From: Triticum aestivum
Lineage: Eukaryota; Streptophyta; Magnoliopsida; Poales; Poaceae
DNA length: 64,000 nucleotides
Assembly: GCF_018294505.1 (NCBI RefSeq)
Contig: NC_057811.1
Coordinates: forward strand, 24,668,329 to 24,732,328
Direction: 5' to 3'
A program made the position numbers and the translations under genes. The notes under the pieces were generated by a model that was given only the letters and a program-made list of their open reading frames with translations, made no database searches and was not told the origin of the DNA. This document shows positions 46,201 through 56,292 of this stretch, one piece after another. Positions within the stretch are counted from its first letter, which is position 1. Each line of letters opens with the position of its first letter.

Positions 46201-47798
46201 CCCTCTACTTGGCTAGCTCGTTAATCAAAGATGGTTAAGTTTCCTCACCATAGACATGTGTTGTCATTTGATGAATGGGATCACATCATTAGAGAATGAT
46301 GTGATGGACAAGACCCATCCCTTAGCTTAGCATAAATGATCGTTTAGTTTTATTGCTATTGCTTTCATCATGACTTATCCATGTTCCTCTGACTATGAGA
46401 TTATGCAACTCCCGAATACCGGTGCAACACCTTGTGTTCTATCAAACGTCACAACGTAACTGGGTGATTATAAAGATGCTCTACAGGTGTCTCCGATGGT
46501 GTTTGTTGAGTTGCATAGATCGAGATTAGGATTTGTCACTCCGATTGTCGGAGAGGTATCTCTGGGCCCTCTCGGTAAAACGCATCACTATAAGCCTTGC
46601 AAGCAATGTGACTAATGAGTTAGTTGCAGGATGATGCATTACGGAATGAGTAAAGAGACTTGCCGGTAACGAGATTGAACTAGGTATGGTGATACCGACG
46701 ATCGAATCTCGGGCAAGTAACATACCAATGACAAAGGGAACAGCGTATGTTGTTATGCAGTTTGACCTATAAAGATCTTCATAGAATATGTAGGAGCCAA
46801 TATGAGCATCTAGGTTCCGCTATTGGTTATTGACTGGAGATGTGTCTCGGTCATGTCTACATAGTTCTCGAACCCGTAGGGTCCGCATGCTTAACGTTCG
46901 ATGACGGTTTGTATTATGAGTTATGTGATTTGATGTACCGAAGTTTGTCCGGAGTCCCGGGTGATATCAAGGACATGACGAGGAGTCTCGAACTGGTCGA
47001 GAGGTAAAGATTCATATATTGGAAGGTTGCATTCAGACATCGGAATGGTTCCGAGTGATTCGGGCATTTTTCCGGAGTACCGGGAGGTTACCAGAACCCC
47101 CCGGGGAAAGATATGGGCCTTATGGGCCATAGGAGGGAGGCTAACCATCCCACAAGGGGCTGGTGCGCCCCCCACAAGGGAGGAGGCCCAATTGCACTTG
47201 GGAAGGGCGCCACCCCCCTGTCCTTCTCCTACTCCCTCTCCTTCCCCTTTTCCCCCTCCGATAGAAGGAAAAAATGGTGCGGCCGAATCCTACTAGGACT
47301 GGAGTCCTAGTAGGACTCCCCTCTCCATAGCGCGCCCCTTGTTGGCCAGCCTCCTCCTCCCCTCCTTTATATACGGGGTCAGGGGGCACCCCAGAAGACA
47401 ACACAAGTTGATCTTTTAGCCATGTGCGGTGCCCCCCTCCACAGTTTTACACCTCGATCATATCGTCATGGTGCTTAGGCGAAGCCCTGCGTCGGTAACT
47501 TCATCATCACCGTCACCACGCCATCGTGCTGACGGAACTCTCCCTCGGCCTCAGGTGGATCTAGAGTTCGAGGGACGTCACCGAGCTGAACGTGTGCAGA
47601 TCGCGGAGGTGCCGTGCGTTCGGTACTTGATCGGTTGGATCGCGAAGACGTTCGACTACACCAACCGTGTTACTAAACGCTTTCGCTTTCGGTCTATGAG
47701 GGTACGTGGACACACTCTCCCCGCTCGTTGGTATGCTTCTCCTAGATAGATTTTGTGTGATCGTAGGCAAAAAATTTGAAATACTACGTTTCCCAACA
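46201..47798 (+). repeat. C2 3' LTR, right part
   Basis: This continues the LTR interrupted at 20616. It runs through a TATA-like tttatatac (47367-47375) to TTTCCCAACA at 47798. The two parts make about 1746 bp, close to the C1 LTR length. The next bases, CATAT, are the likely C2 target duplication; its partner is outside the window. Confidence 0.92.
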
Positions 47799-48565
47799 CA
47801 TATACCCCCTTGTTGCTACCTAACCATGGAGCAGGTACTGGACGAGAGCACGTGTCGAGCTTCTGGATGAGCAGCCGCCCGTGTCTCCTTCGACGTCCAC
47901 CGAGTCCGCTCGCGATGACCCTCCGTCACCTGGCTCGCCGACGGTAAGTGTTGTGAGTAATTTTTACAGGAGGGAAGCTCGCTAGCAACAAACAGACTAA
48001 ATTCAGCCGATACAAAAGGATAATAGTTCAGCCAATTGCCGCGACACCAGCTATGTGGAAGTTGGAGGGGGTGGGGGGGCCTTTGCCCCCCTCCCCAACA
48101 TCACTACTGCAGAAATGTGTAACACCCTACACACCGCTGGATCGCACTGGACCATTAGCGGACCTAGAGGGTGTGCCGGGTGTGCCAGCATTTTGCAGTT
48201 TTTTTTCACTATATGTCATATTTTGCTGATTTTGTTGGTTTTATTTATAGTACTAGAACTAATTCACCTGAAGCTGTACACGTACATGCAAACCTAGCAA
48301 ACCATATAAGCAGCTTGACTGATTTTTCTACTAGCAGCACCACGTGCGTGTCCCGCCAAAGACTCCTGTACATGCATGAGCCCGGTAGAAGCTAGCTTAG
48401 ATCTATTCCATCGATCAACTCCATGGAAACTCTAGCGGCGACTCACGTAGATTCCAACGGAAAAAAGGGGAAAATTAGGACACTTACATCTACCACGTTA
48501 TTTTTTCAGACAACTTCGATCTACCATATGATCATACCTAATATTAGGACATCTTCAACGCCGAC
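47799..48565. other. Non-repetitive-looking DNA right of C2
   Basis: No clear gene. A plus-strand segment at about 47837-47942 lies between an AG and a GTAAGT, and one frame reads DEQPPVSPSTSTESARDDPP, which could be an exon cut off by C2. The rest is intergenic-looking and carries a G/C-run palindrome near 48065-48100. CCGAC at 48561-48565 is the target duplication of the next element. Confidence 0.4.
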
Positions 48566-48626
48566 TGTTAGAAGGGAGAAGGATCTGGTGGAATAGTTTG
48601 ATTGATTGTATTGCTTGAGCCTCGTG

Positions 48627-48663
<37 letters not shown>

Positions 48664-48681
48664 TCAACATTATACTCAACA
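48566..48681 (-). repeat. 3' LTR of the short Copia-type element, with TA expansion
   Basis: This matches the 5' LTR at both ends, but the central part is missing and replaced by an alternating TA tract (about 48630-48662) and a repeated tactcaacat. It looks like a deletion mediated by or followed by microsatellite growth. Confidence 0.85.
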
Positions 48682-49054
48682 TCCCCCCGCAGTCACAACG
48701 GTAGCGATGCAGACGGTGAGACTGGAGAAGAATCCGAAGGCAAGCCGGCGGACACCCCCCACAGTCGTAATGGTCGTTGCATCGCGGAAGTCGTGGCTGG
48801 AGTGGAAGCCGACAAAGTTGCTCAAGCAAGGCGGTAGCCCTTTGTGCCGTTTGTCGAGGTAGCCGAGAGCGTAGGGTGGTGGAGCCGTGGTCGAGGTAGC
48901 CGTGCGAAGAATGTCGTGGTCTATGTCGAGTCGGGGTGGCCGGTGTCGAGGAAGTCGCCGTGGAGCCGCGGGCGCAAGGAGGCGCCGAGTTAGCATGGGC
49001 GCAGTGGTGTCGAAGTAGTGGTGCGACGGGGAGAAGACGGTGTTGACGAGGCGT

Positions 49055-49240
49055 CGCGCCGGGGTTGCCAAACTCGGGGACACATCTTAGATGAAGGCAC
49101 GCGTCGGTGTCGCCAGCACCGAGCATGCGTAGACGGTCGAAGACGAAGTTGACGAAGTGCCGCACCAGGCTTGCCAGTCCCGGGGACACGTCGTGGACGA
49201 AGGCACGCGGCGGTGTTGCCAGCACCGGGCATGCGTAGAC
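49055..49240. repeat. Tandem repeat in the short Copia-type element (about 105-bp units)
   Basis: Two units share cggggacac, gaaggcacgcg, cggtgt and cagcaccg followed by gcatgcgtag. Confidence 0.75.
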
Positions 49241-49629
49241 TGGGACCTGGACGAGCTGTACGCCATGTCGAAGAGGTCGGAGAGGCCAGTAGAGAAGGAC
49301 TCGACGATGATTGCAGCGCCAATTGGCGTGGGGCCAATGTCGCTCGCGGTTGTCGGAGTAGATGAAGCGGTCGGGGTAGATGACGGCGATGCTGGCAACG
49401 AGCTGGTGCTAGACGAAGACGAAGGGGGTGGACGGGTGGCGGCGGCGGCTACGGAGGTAGCAGCGGCGGCGGCAGCCTGACGGCGGCGGCGGCTAGGTTA
49501 GAAGTGCAGCGACGGTGCTCGAAGCAGGCGAAGAACCCTGATAGCATGACGAAGACCGGCAAAGACGGTGGCGTTCCCGCGCCAAGGGAGATGACGCGGC
49601 GCATACCACGGAAGGTCGACGCGCGGTGA

Positions 49630-49945
49630 CGGCGGAGTGGACCGCGGGCCGCGGCGCTACGGCCCGAAGGGGCGACGCAATGGTGGCAGGCGGGTCGGGG
49701 CGACAGCGCGAAGACCTCGGGGCGGCGGCGGGGACCGCGGGCCGCGATGCTGCGGCCCGAAGAGGCGACGCAATGGCGGTTCGCGAGTCGATGCACCCGA
49801 GGGGACGGCCTCGGGGCGGCGGCGGGGACCGCGTATCACGGCACTACGGCCCGAAGGAGGAACGCAACGGCGACGCACGAGTCGATGCAGCCGCGAGGAG
49901 AACCACGGGGCGGCGGCGCTGCGGCCCGATGGGGCGACACAGCGG
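49630..49945. repeat. Tandem repeat in the short Copia-type element (about 95-bp units)
   Basis: Three units begin gaccgcg and contain ctacggcccgaagg or close variants, then a gcgacgcaatgg-like part. GC content is very high. Long frames here are open on several frames because of base composition. Confidence 0.75.
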
Positions 49946-50890
49946 CAGCCTGTTGCTCGATCGGTGGAGGGGCGCGCGGTACTCGGGGCGATCTTCACGG
50001 GACCTGCGGAGGCGCGCGTAACCGACAGGCCAGATCGGTGGCGCGGCGTAGATGAGGCGGATCGCGGCGGCGAGCGGGTGATCAAGCCGATCCGCGCGAG
50101 ATCGGGGTTGCCGCTCGGTGGAGGCGGGGTGGCGGCAGAGTCCGCGATGAGGCCGGCGACGACGGACGGCGTGGGACATTGTGCGGATGAGCTTGTCAGC
50201 ACCGACACCCAGGCTGCCAAAGCAGCGCCGGCGGCCGGGCAGCAAGGCCCGAGCGACCAACGGAGCAGCGGCGCCCGAGTTGAGGTAGCCGACGAGCCTG
50301 ACGTAGCCGTCCTGACGCAGCCGAGGACGAGGCCGGTAAGGTAGACCGCCGGGCCGCCGTGCAGATGCGGCGGAGGCGGGCGGCGTGGATCGATGGGTGG
50401 GCCGGCGCACGAGCGACGGCTATGATTGGCCATCGCATGGCGCGAGGCTGCCGGGTCGGGGCGATGCAGGTGCCCGGTCGGAGCAGGCTGTGACTGCCGG
50501 CGCAGGGCGACGGGCGAACCTACGCGCGGACGGCGGATGGCCCTGACGGGCCGCCTCGGCACGCGTGGCCGCCGGGTCGGAGAAGTGGCCGGCTAGTCGC
50601 GCCGGGGTCGGAGTAGAGGCGTGTGGGGGTCAACGGCGGCGGCGGGTCGACACAAACCGATCAAGATTAGATCGGAAAACCCAAAAAACGCCGATCAAAA
50701 CGACCGGTGAGAGAGCGAAAAAACCCGGAGCAAGGGCTCGGAAAAAAGACTCTCTAGGGCAGCCGGCCAACACGGACGGCGAACAAACCCTAGGTACGGG
50801 CGACGCGGCCCCCGGCGGCGGTCATGAAGGCCGACCGCCCCAGGGGCGGCGCGCGGGTGTGGAAGCGGCGACGGCTAGGGTTTAGAACCC

Positions 50891-50904
50891 GGAAACTGAT
50901 ACCA
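50891..50904 (-). promoter_or_regulatory. Primer binding site of the short Copia-type element
   Basis: Read on the minus strand, TGGTATCAGTTTCC directly follows the 5' LTR end TAACA. TGGTATCAG is the initiator-Met tRNA complement. Confidence 0.85.
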
Positions 50905-51066
50905 TGTTAGAAAGGAGGAGAGGATCTGGTGGAATAGTTTGATTGATTGTATTGCTTGAGCCTTGTGGGCATATATATAGGAGTACAATGATCTACTTGG
51001 AGTACAAGACAAGCCAGAACAAATCCTAGTCTATCTCGTCTTTGCTAATAAACATTATACTCAACA
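50905..51066 (-). repeat. 5' LTR of the short Copia-type element (162 bp)
   Basis: It has TG...CA termini and a TATA-like tatatatatgcc on the minus strand near 50970. Confidence 0.88.
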
Positions 51067-51071
51067 CCGAC

Positions 51072-51715
51072 CAACAAGATTTCTCCCGTGACATCAAGAA
51101 CAAAAGTAACTACTCACAAATGATAATCATACTCAAGATCAGAGAGGTATTAAATAGCATAATGGATCTGAACATATAATCTTTCACCAATTAAACCATA
51201 TAATAATCAACTACAAGATGTAATCAACACTACTAGCCACCCACAAGCACCAATCTAAGGTTCCGGTACAAAGATTGAACACAAGAGATGAACTAGGATT
51301 TGAGAAGAGATGGTGTTGTTTAAGATGTTGATGGAGATTGCCTCCCCAAGATGGGAGAGTTGTTGGTGATGACGATGACGATGATTTCCTCCTCCGGGAG
51401 GGAAGTTCCCCCGGCGGAATCGCTCCGCCAGAGGGCAAAAGTGCTCCTGCCCAAGTTCCGCCTCGAGATGGCGGCGCTTCGCCCTAAAAGTCCTCTCCTG
51501 ATTTTTTAGGTCAAAATGACTTATATACCTGAAGATGGACACTGGAGGTAGGCCGAGGAGGGCACAACCCACCAAGGCACGCGTGCCCAGGTGGGTTGTG
51601 CCCACCTGGTGGGCCCCCTCTGTTAGTTATTTGCTTCAATAATTCTTAAATATTCCTAAAAAATCTCCGTGAAGTTTCAGCTTATTTGGAGTTGTGCAGA
51701 ATAGGTAGCTCGAGC
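51072..51715 (-). repeat. Truncated Gypsy LTR fragment
   Basis: On the minus strand this reads like the central part of a known wheat Gypsy LTR: cctcctcggcctacctccag, a TATA-like ggtatataag (near 51530), a leader rich in ccatcttggggaggc, then gtcacgggagaaatcttgtt at the end next to the short Copia element. Neither LTR terminus is seen. Confidence 0.6.
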
Positions 51716-53169
51716 ACGTTCAACGTCAGCAGCTACGTGTGTACGGTCAGGTGGGAGGGCTCTGTTTATAGATGTGTCTTCGAGATTTGTTAGGGTTTGT
51801 GTCCTGATCAGGAAGGCGAGACAGCGGCGTCTCCCTGAAGATGGAGTAAGCTTCTCCTCGCCTAGCCCCCGTTTTGGTGGTGCGTCTAACTAGTTTGATA
51901 TGCATGCATGAATGTAGGAGTAGTTAATTAGGAAGGTGTAGTAGATGATGCATGCATGTAGATCTATAACATGGGTGAGGGAGTACACTTTATAAGTAGC
52001 GTATATATATCTATATAAGTCACGTATGCCTACATGCATGCATGTGTGTGCGAGGTAGCTAGCTAGCAGGAAAGCAACGACGCGCGGCTAGTGTAGGTGA
52101 GTAACGTAGCATCGACGGACCAACCGAGTTTTGATGCCTAGCTAGCGTTGTGTTTGTTGTTATTACCTGTCCTTGTTGTTATGAAAAAGAAAAAAGGAAA
52201 CTCTGACTGAATGAACGTTTCTTGTTTTCTTTGGATCCAACCAATCAATTAGCAGTGAGATAGAGAGCAAATACGATGAGGCGCGCGAAATTTTGGCGAT
52301 TCAATCAATCGCCACGCGCGTAGGCCATGACGCGATGGATCCTTTGAGATAATGGCAATGGCGGTAGGATCGCCGGACCGGAGTCGGGGAAGAAGACGGG
52401 CTGAGGAGGAAATGTGGTGTCGTCGACGAGGAGGAAGACGGCAACCACGCGTGGATTAATTAATGAATGAATTTGGGTACGTACGTACGTAGCATCGTTG
52501 GATCGACCGAGTGCTGGTACGCGCGTAGGTAGGTTGACGCCTACCTAGTGACGTTAGTTTTCTCAAAAAGGAAAAAAAAAGAGCTAGTGATGTTAGCGTT
52601 GTGTTTGTTGTTATGAGAAAATGAAAGAAAAAGAAGAAGAAACGGGTGACTGGTTGAAAAGGCACGGATCCATCGTTTCTTGTGTTTCTTTGGATGCAAT
52701 CAATCAATTAGCAGCGAGAGATCGAGACTGCCTTGTCTAAAAAATAAAAAATAAAGGAAACTATAAGCTTTTTTGAGGGAGCACGTCGGCGGACTGCAGC
52801 ATGCATGCATGCATGAGGATGAGCTCGTCGGCGGGAAACGGAGCGGAGGGGACACGAGGAGGACGTTGGGCACGACACTGACGCGAAGCGAGTCGATGGA
52901 CGGTTCCCTCCGTATTGTGTACGTGCGACAAGCATGCAGGAAACTTGGTTGTTAGGTTAACAATAAGATGGAAATTGAGCGAAACCAATCATCGGAATCG
53001 GAGCTAGAGTACTTTCTTGTCATCATGGCGGCGAACCATGGCCGGTGCCGGAACTTGGGAAGAAGCTAGCTAGCTAGCTAGGCACCCTCGCTTTGTACGC
53101 CTCGATCATTTCTTGTGTTGTGTGTGGGGGGGTGGGGGAAGCCATCTTTTTTTCCGAATGGGAGCTCGT
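51716..53169. other. Lower-copy intergenic region with a local duplication
   Basis: No gene is supported. An imperfect direct repeat links 52096-52266 and 52480-52730 (shared gcgttgtgtttgttgttat, tttctttggat and caatcaattagcag, spacing about 440 bp). A segment near 51785-51890 (gtcctgatcaggaaggcgag, ctccctgaagatgga) resembles a common Triticeae retroposon piece. Short ATGCATGC and TACGTACG runs are frequent. Confidence 0.55.
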
Positions 53170-53185
53170 CGAGGATTCCTTAGTC
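53170..53185. repeat. Target site duplication of the retroposon, left
   Basis: CGAGGATTCCTTAGTC, identical to 54109-54124. The length fits target-primed reverse transcription. Confidence 0.9.
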
Positions 53186-54108
53186 TTTTTCATGGTAATA
53201 CGTGTCTCATTCATATTAATATTATAGAGAACAAAGTACAAGTTATGTAAAGACCGACATGCCAAAACTGAAAAGATAGTAGAACATCTCTGAACTTGAC
53301 ACCAACGCCCGTCACCTGCCTCCAGCACGACCACAACAGCTACCGAAGAAAAGAATGACGAATCACCTCCTCACCCGAGCTCGACGCGGCTCCATCGCTG
53401 ATATGCAGCTTTGCGGACCTCCAAGGTGGCTCACCAAAAGTGAAGCCCTTGCCGTTGAACGAATCAGACCAGCACAACACCCTCGACACGCCATCGAACT
53501 CCAGATCTGGCACCCCACCACGACTAAAACGCCGAAGGAGGAAACTATACCTGTCATCCACGAACCATGAGCCCAGCACCTGCTCCGTCTTCCAGATATC
53601 GTCGATGCAGACCACAATCTGCATCCGCTCTTGGAATACCTCCCAAGCTCCGCGCCGACGCTGGAGCAAACACCGTCGCAACGGCGGAGCCCGAGGACAC
53701 AGGTCCACCACGAGGATGCCGCCGCCGCCATGCCATCCTTGCTTGAACAGACTGGTTTCCAAATCCATACTCAACCATAGGACCGATGGCCTCACCAGGG
53801 AAGGATCCGAAGAATCTTTATTCAGCGATGTCATCGTCGCCACCGAAGCAAAGACGTTGAACAACCTAAAAACCTAGACTACGGAGACTAAAAATGATCA
53901 GCACGCGTGGATCCGGCGACCCCCCCCCCCCCTCACCATCGACGACCGAGGTTGCTGGCGGAGGGGAGCCGCCGGAAAACGGCGTTGGAAGATCGGCCTC
54001 CCCTGGCGGCGGCTAGGGTTCCAGCCGCCAGGGACGAGAGGAAATAGCGATGTCGTCGATGTAATTTGTAGGTCCTCTTACCTTCAACACAGGTAAGGTT
54101 GCTGCCAC
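53186..54108 (-). mobile_element. Non-LTR retroposon (non-autonomous, LINE-mobilised type)
   Basis: The 923-bp insert lies between 16-bp direct repeats. On the minus strand it begins gtggcagcaacc, continues into a 5' region (ggcggctggaaccctagccg) and ends catgaaaaa, a short A tail that appears as ttttt at 53186-53190. It has no terminal repeats. A 174-codon minus frame (53340-53864; MFNVFASVATMTSLNKDSSD... FFEPPW-like end) lies in it, without reverse transcriptase or endonuclease motifs. It may be a processed transcript or a truncated LINE relative. Confidence 0.75.
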
Positions 54109-54124
54109 CGAGGATTCCTTAGTC
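54109..54124. repeat. Target site duplication of the retroposon, right
   Basis: CGAGGATTCCTTAGTC, the partner of 53170-53185. Confidence 0.9.
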
Positions 54125-54219
54125 GTGGCGGCGAGGTACGTATGGTACGATTGAAGGCAATGGATCTGGAGAGGTCGGGCGTAGGAAGACGCAGAGGAAG
54201 TGCAGGGAATTAGAGAGTA

Positions 54220-54253
54220 CTAGCAGGCAGAGGCGCGGCGGCACGCCGCGCCC
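54220..54253 (-). mobile_element. Helitron-like 3' terminus A
   Basis: Read on the minus strand, a 9-bp stem with a 3-base loop (GGCGCGGCG-TGC-CGCCGCGCC) lies 8 bases before CTAG, and the next host base is T. That is the usual Helitron 3' end (hairpin, CTRR, insertion between A and T). The element body would extend to the right. The 5' TC end was not found. Confidence 0.6.
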
Positions 54254-54394
54254 TTGTGAAGCCCCTGTGTGTGGTTGTGTTATTTTTCTTATAGAAAAAA
54301 AATAGTGGGTAAGTGAGCTGGCAGTTGGCAATTTGCAAGCCAATTTATAATTTATATAAATATCGAAAGGTAGCAAAAAATAGTCCATCCATGA

Positions 54395-54598
54395 TTACAA
54401 ACACTTAGCTATATATATCTTAAATGTTTGAGGCAAAGTTGTTTCTACCAAGAGAAACACAATTTGAAAATCGTCTGGTGCAACCGAAGGAAACACAAAG
54501 GTCCATTCTTTTAGGCTCAGTGTTGGCAACCCATTGAAAAAATCAATAATGTCATTGTTTCCTCTAATGCATAAAATTTTTAGTTCACAAAATAACAA
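54395..54598 (-). other. Minus-strand open frame, possible gene fragment
   Basis: 67 codons (ILCIRGNNDIIDFFNGLP; LPQTFKIYIAKCL) with Leu spacing loosely like a leucine-rich repeat segment of a disease-resistance protein. It lies 140 bp inside Helitron-like terminus A, where captured gene pieces are common. The match is weak and could be chance. Confidence 0.25.
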
Positions 54599-54894
54599 AA
54601 GATGAATGAAAATACTCTAGTAAAAAAAGTTAGACCTTTGGCGTTATAGTGCATTGATGATTTCTTTATACACGATATTTTGAGTAATATCTGCTTAGTC
54701 AGTGAAAAATAGCACGCATGAGCAATGGATTTAGAGATGCACTATCAATCAAAATCAAGCCTAATTCTCACATTCTAAATGGTACTAACCTAGATACTCT
54801 AAGGCACATAAGTTTCTTTGATTTGCTTATCCGATGATGTCCTACAGAAAAGAGTTGCTAGATATCGCATCATAATTAACCTAACTTTATACAG

Positions 54895-55530
54895 AAGGTA
54901 GAATGAGCAAAAAATGCTACACTTTGTACTACTCACAGTGCTATAGGTGTAGGGTGTGTGTGTTCATTCATAGTGGTGAGTGTATGTGCGTATACGTGAG
55001 CATCTGTGTTGTACTGTGTTGGCACTGGTGCTCGCATTTTCCTGTATTTATTTCAGGCTCTCCGGCGATATTCATTTAGTGGGAGGAGACGTTTCCGTCA
55101 ACTACGAAGGCGCCTGGGTGATTTCATCAATTTCAAGATGTTGTATCGGCTTAGTATCTATATACAAGGTAGGATGAGCAAAAAATGCTACGCATTATAC
55201 TACTCACAGCGTTATATATAGGGGTTGGGTGTGCGTTAACAGGGATGAGTGTATGTGCATATATATGAGCATATGCGTTATACTGTGTTGGCATTGGTGC
55301 TCGCATTTTTCTGCATTTATTGCAGGCTCTTCGGCGATATTCGTTCAGTGGGATAAGACGTTCCCTGTCAACTATGATAGTGTCTATGGTGACTTTGTTA
55401 ATCTTAAAATATTGTGTCAGCTCAATATCTCAAAGGTAATCATAATGATAAGATATATGCATGCATTCTTACAGATGTCTGTATATATGAGCATCTGTGT
55501 TTACTATGTTATACTGTGTCAATATAGATA
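54895..55530 (+). repeat. Tandem array of a retroposon-like tail
   Basis: Two full units (starts 54895 and 55166, period about 270 bp) and a partial third (from 55433) share aaggtaggatgagc, ctgtgttggcattggtgctc, ttattgcaggctct and gggaggagacgt. The text resembles the 3' end of a common Triticeae non-LTR family (ggtgtagggtgtgtgtg, gagtgtatgtgc). No A tail separates the units, so local duplication is more likely than repeated insertion. Confidence 0.75.
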
Positions 55531-55649
55531 GAAAAAACAGTAGTGAACAAAACTCGAAGCCAACATGTGTCAGCTTGGAAAGTACTTGCTTCATAGTACT
55601 TCAAACGCTTGGTAGGAGTGCTAGCTTAGCTTTAATTCTTTTGTATATA

Positions 55650-55680
55650 CTAGCTTAATCGCGCGGCGACACGCCGCGCC
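55650..55680 (-). mobile_element. Helitron-like 3' terminus B
   Basis: On the minus strand an 8-bp stem with a 3-base loop (GCGCGGCG-TGT-CGCCGCGC) precedes CTAG by 7 bases, followed by T. The hairpin is nearly identical to terminus A, so both probably belong to one superfamily. The 5' end was not found. Confidence 0.6.
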
Positions 55681-56280
55681 CGACGATCAGTCGCGACTAT
55701 ATGTAGACTATGATCTAAGTAACAGAGTAATAAACAAACATTTGCTATCAATTAAAGGGATGGATAATAGTACATAAAAAGGTCAAAGATGACAAAGAAG
55801 TAGATTTACGACAACAATGCAAATCTATGGACACAAAGAGAACGGCTAATATTTGCACACCTCTAAGAAGAACTACTTATTGAAACCATATGTAGTCCAC
55901 TCTACATAATGGTTGTACATGGAGATACAAACACACCGTAATAAGAAGCAACAAATAGCTTTTGCTGGATTAGATCATCCTAGTATAACCTTCTGTAGGA
56001 TTAGGGCCGGTAATAAAATGATACAGAGCTTTTTTAAATTCTTGGACACGGCCGACAGGTGGATATGCTCATGTGCATGTGATGTTAGGATCCTCGCTAT
56101 GCGGACGTTGAGGATACAGATAGAGTGGCAACACATCAGAGAAATTGTTGCATATCTTTGCTAAAATCATTGTTTGCCTTGTGAACTCATTTGCTGTGTA
56201 GCTACCTGCTAACGGGCCATGTTAAATTGACATTCCTTTGTTTGTGCCTTTTCTTTTGCCGTAAATAATCTTTCCTTTGT
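55681..56280. other. AT-rich region without a recognised gene
   Basis: No supported frame, repeat or RNA gene. If Helitron terminus B is real, this is its body. Confidence 0.5.
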
Positions 56281-56292
56281 GACTTCAATGGC

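Larger units (their letters stand above)
48566..51066 (-). mobile_element. Short non-autonomous Copia-type LTR element
   Basis: On the minus strand the element starts TGTTGAGTATAATG and its LTR ends TTTCTAACA. The LTRs are at 50905-51066 (5', 162 bp) and 48566-48681 (3', 116 bp). The initiator-Met primer site TGGTATCAG is directly adjacent, and a purine tract (tgcgggggga) precedes the 3' LTR. CCGAC at 48561-48565 and 51067-51071 is a perfect 5-bp duplication. The 2.2-kb GC-rich interior has no protease, integrase or reverse transcriptase, so it must depend on a partner. The interior contains two different tandem repeat blocks. Confidence 0.88.

Noticed and set aside
48108..48123. CACTACTGCAGAAATG as a CACTA terminus
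   Set aside because: It looks like a CACTA end, but no subterminal repeats, partner terminus or target duplication were found nearby.
49657..50562. 301-codon minus-strand frame
   Set aside because: It lies in a GC-rich tandem repeat block of a non-autonomous element where several frames stay open; the protein is Pro/Arg/Ser-biased without a domain.
53074..53334. 86-codon minus-strand frame ending in EMIEAYKARVPS
   Set aside because: Its first part lies inside the retroposon and its last part outside the target duplication, so it is a chance fusion.
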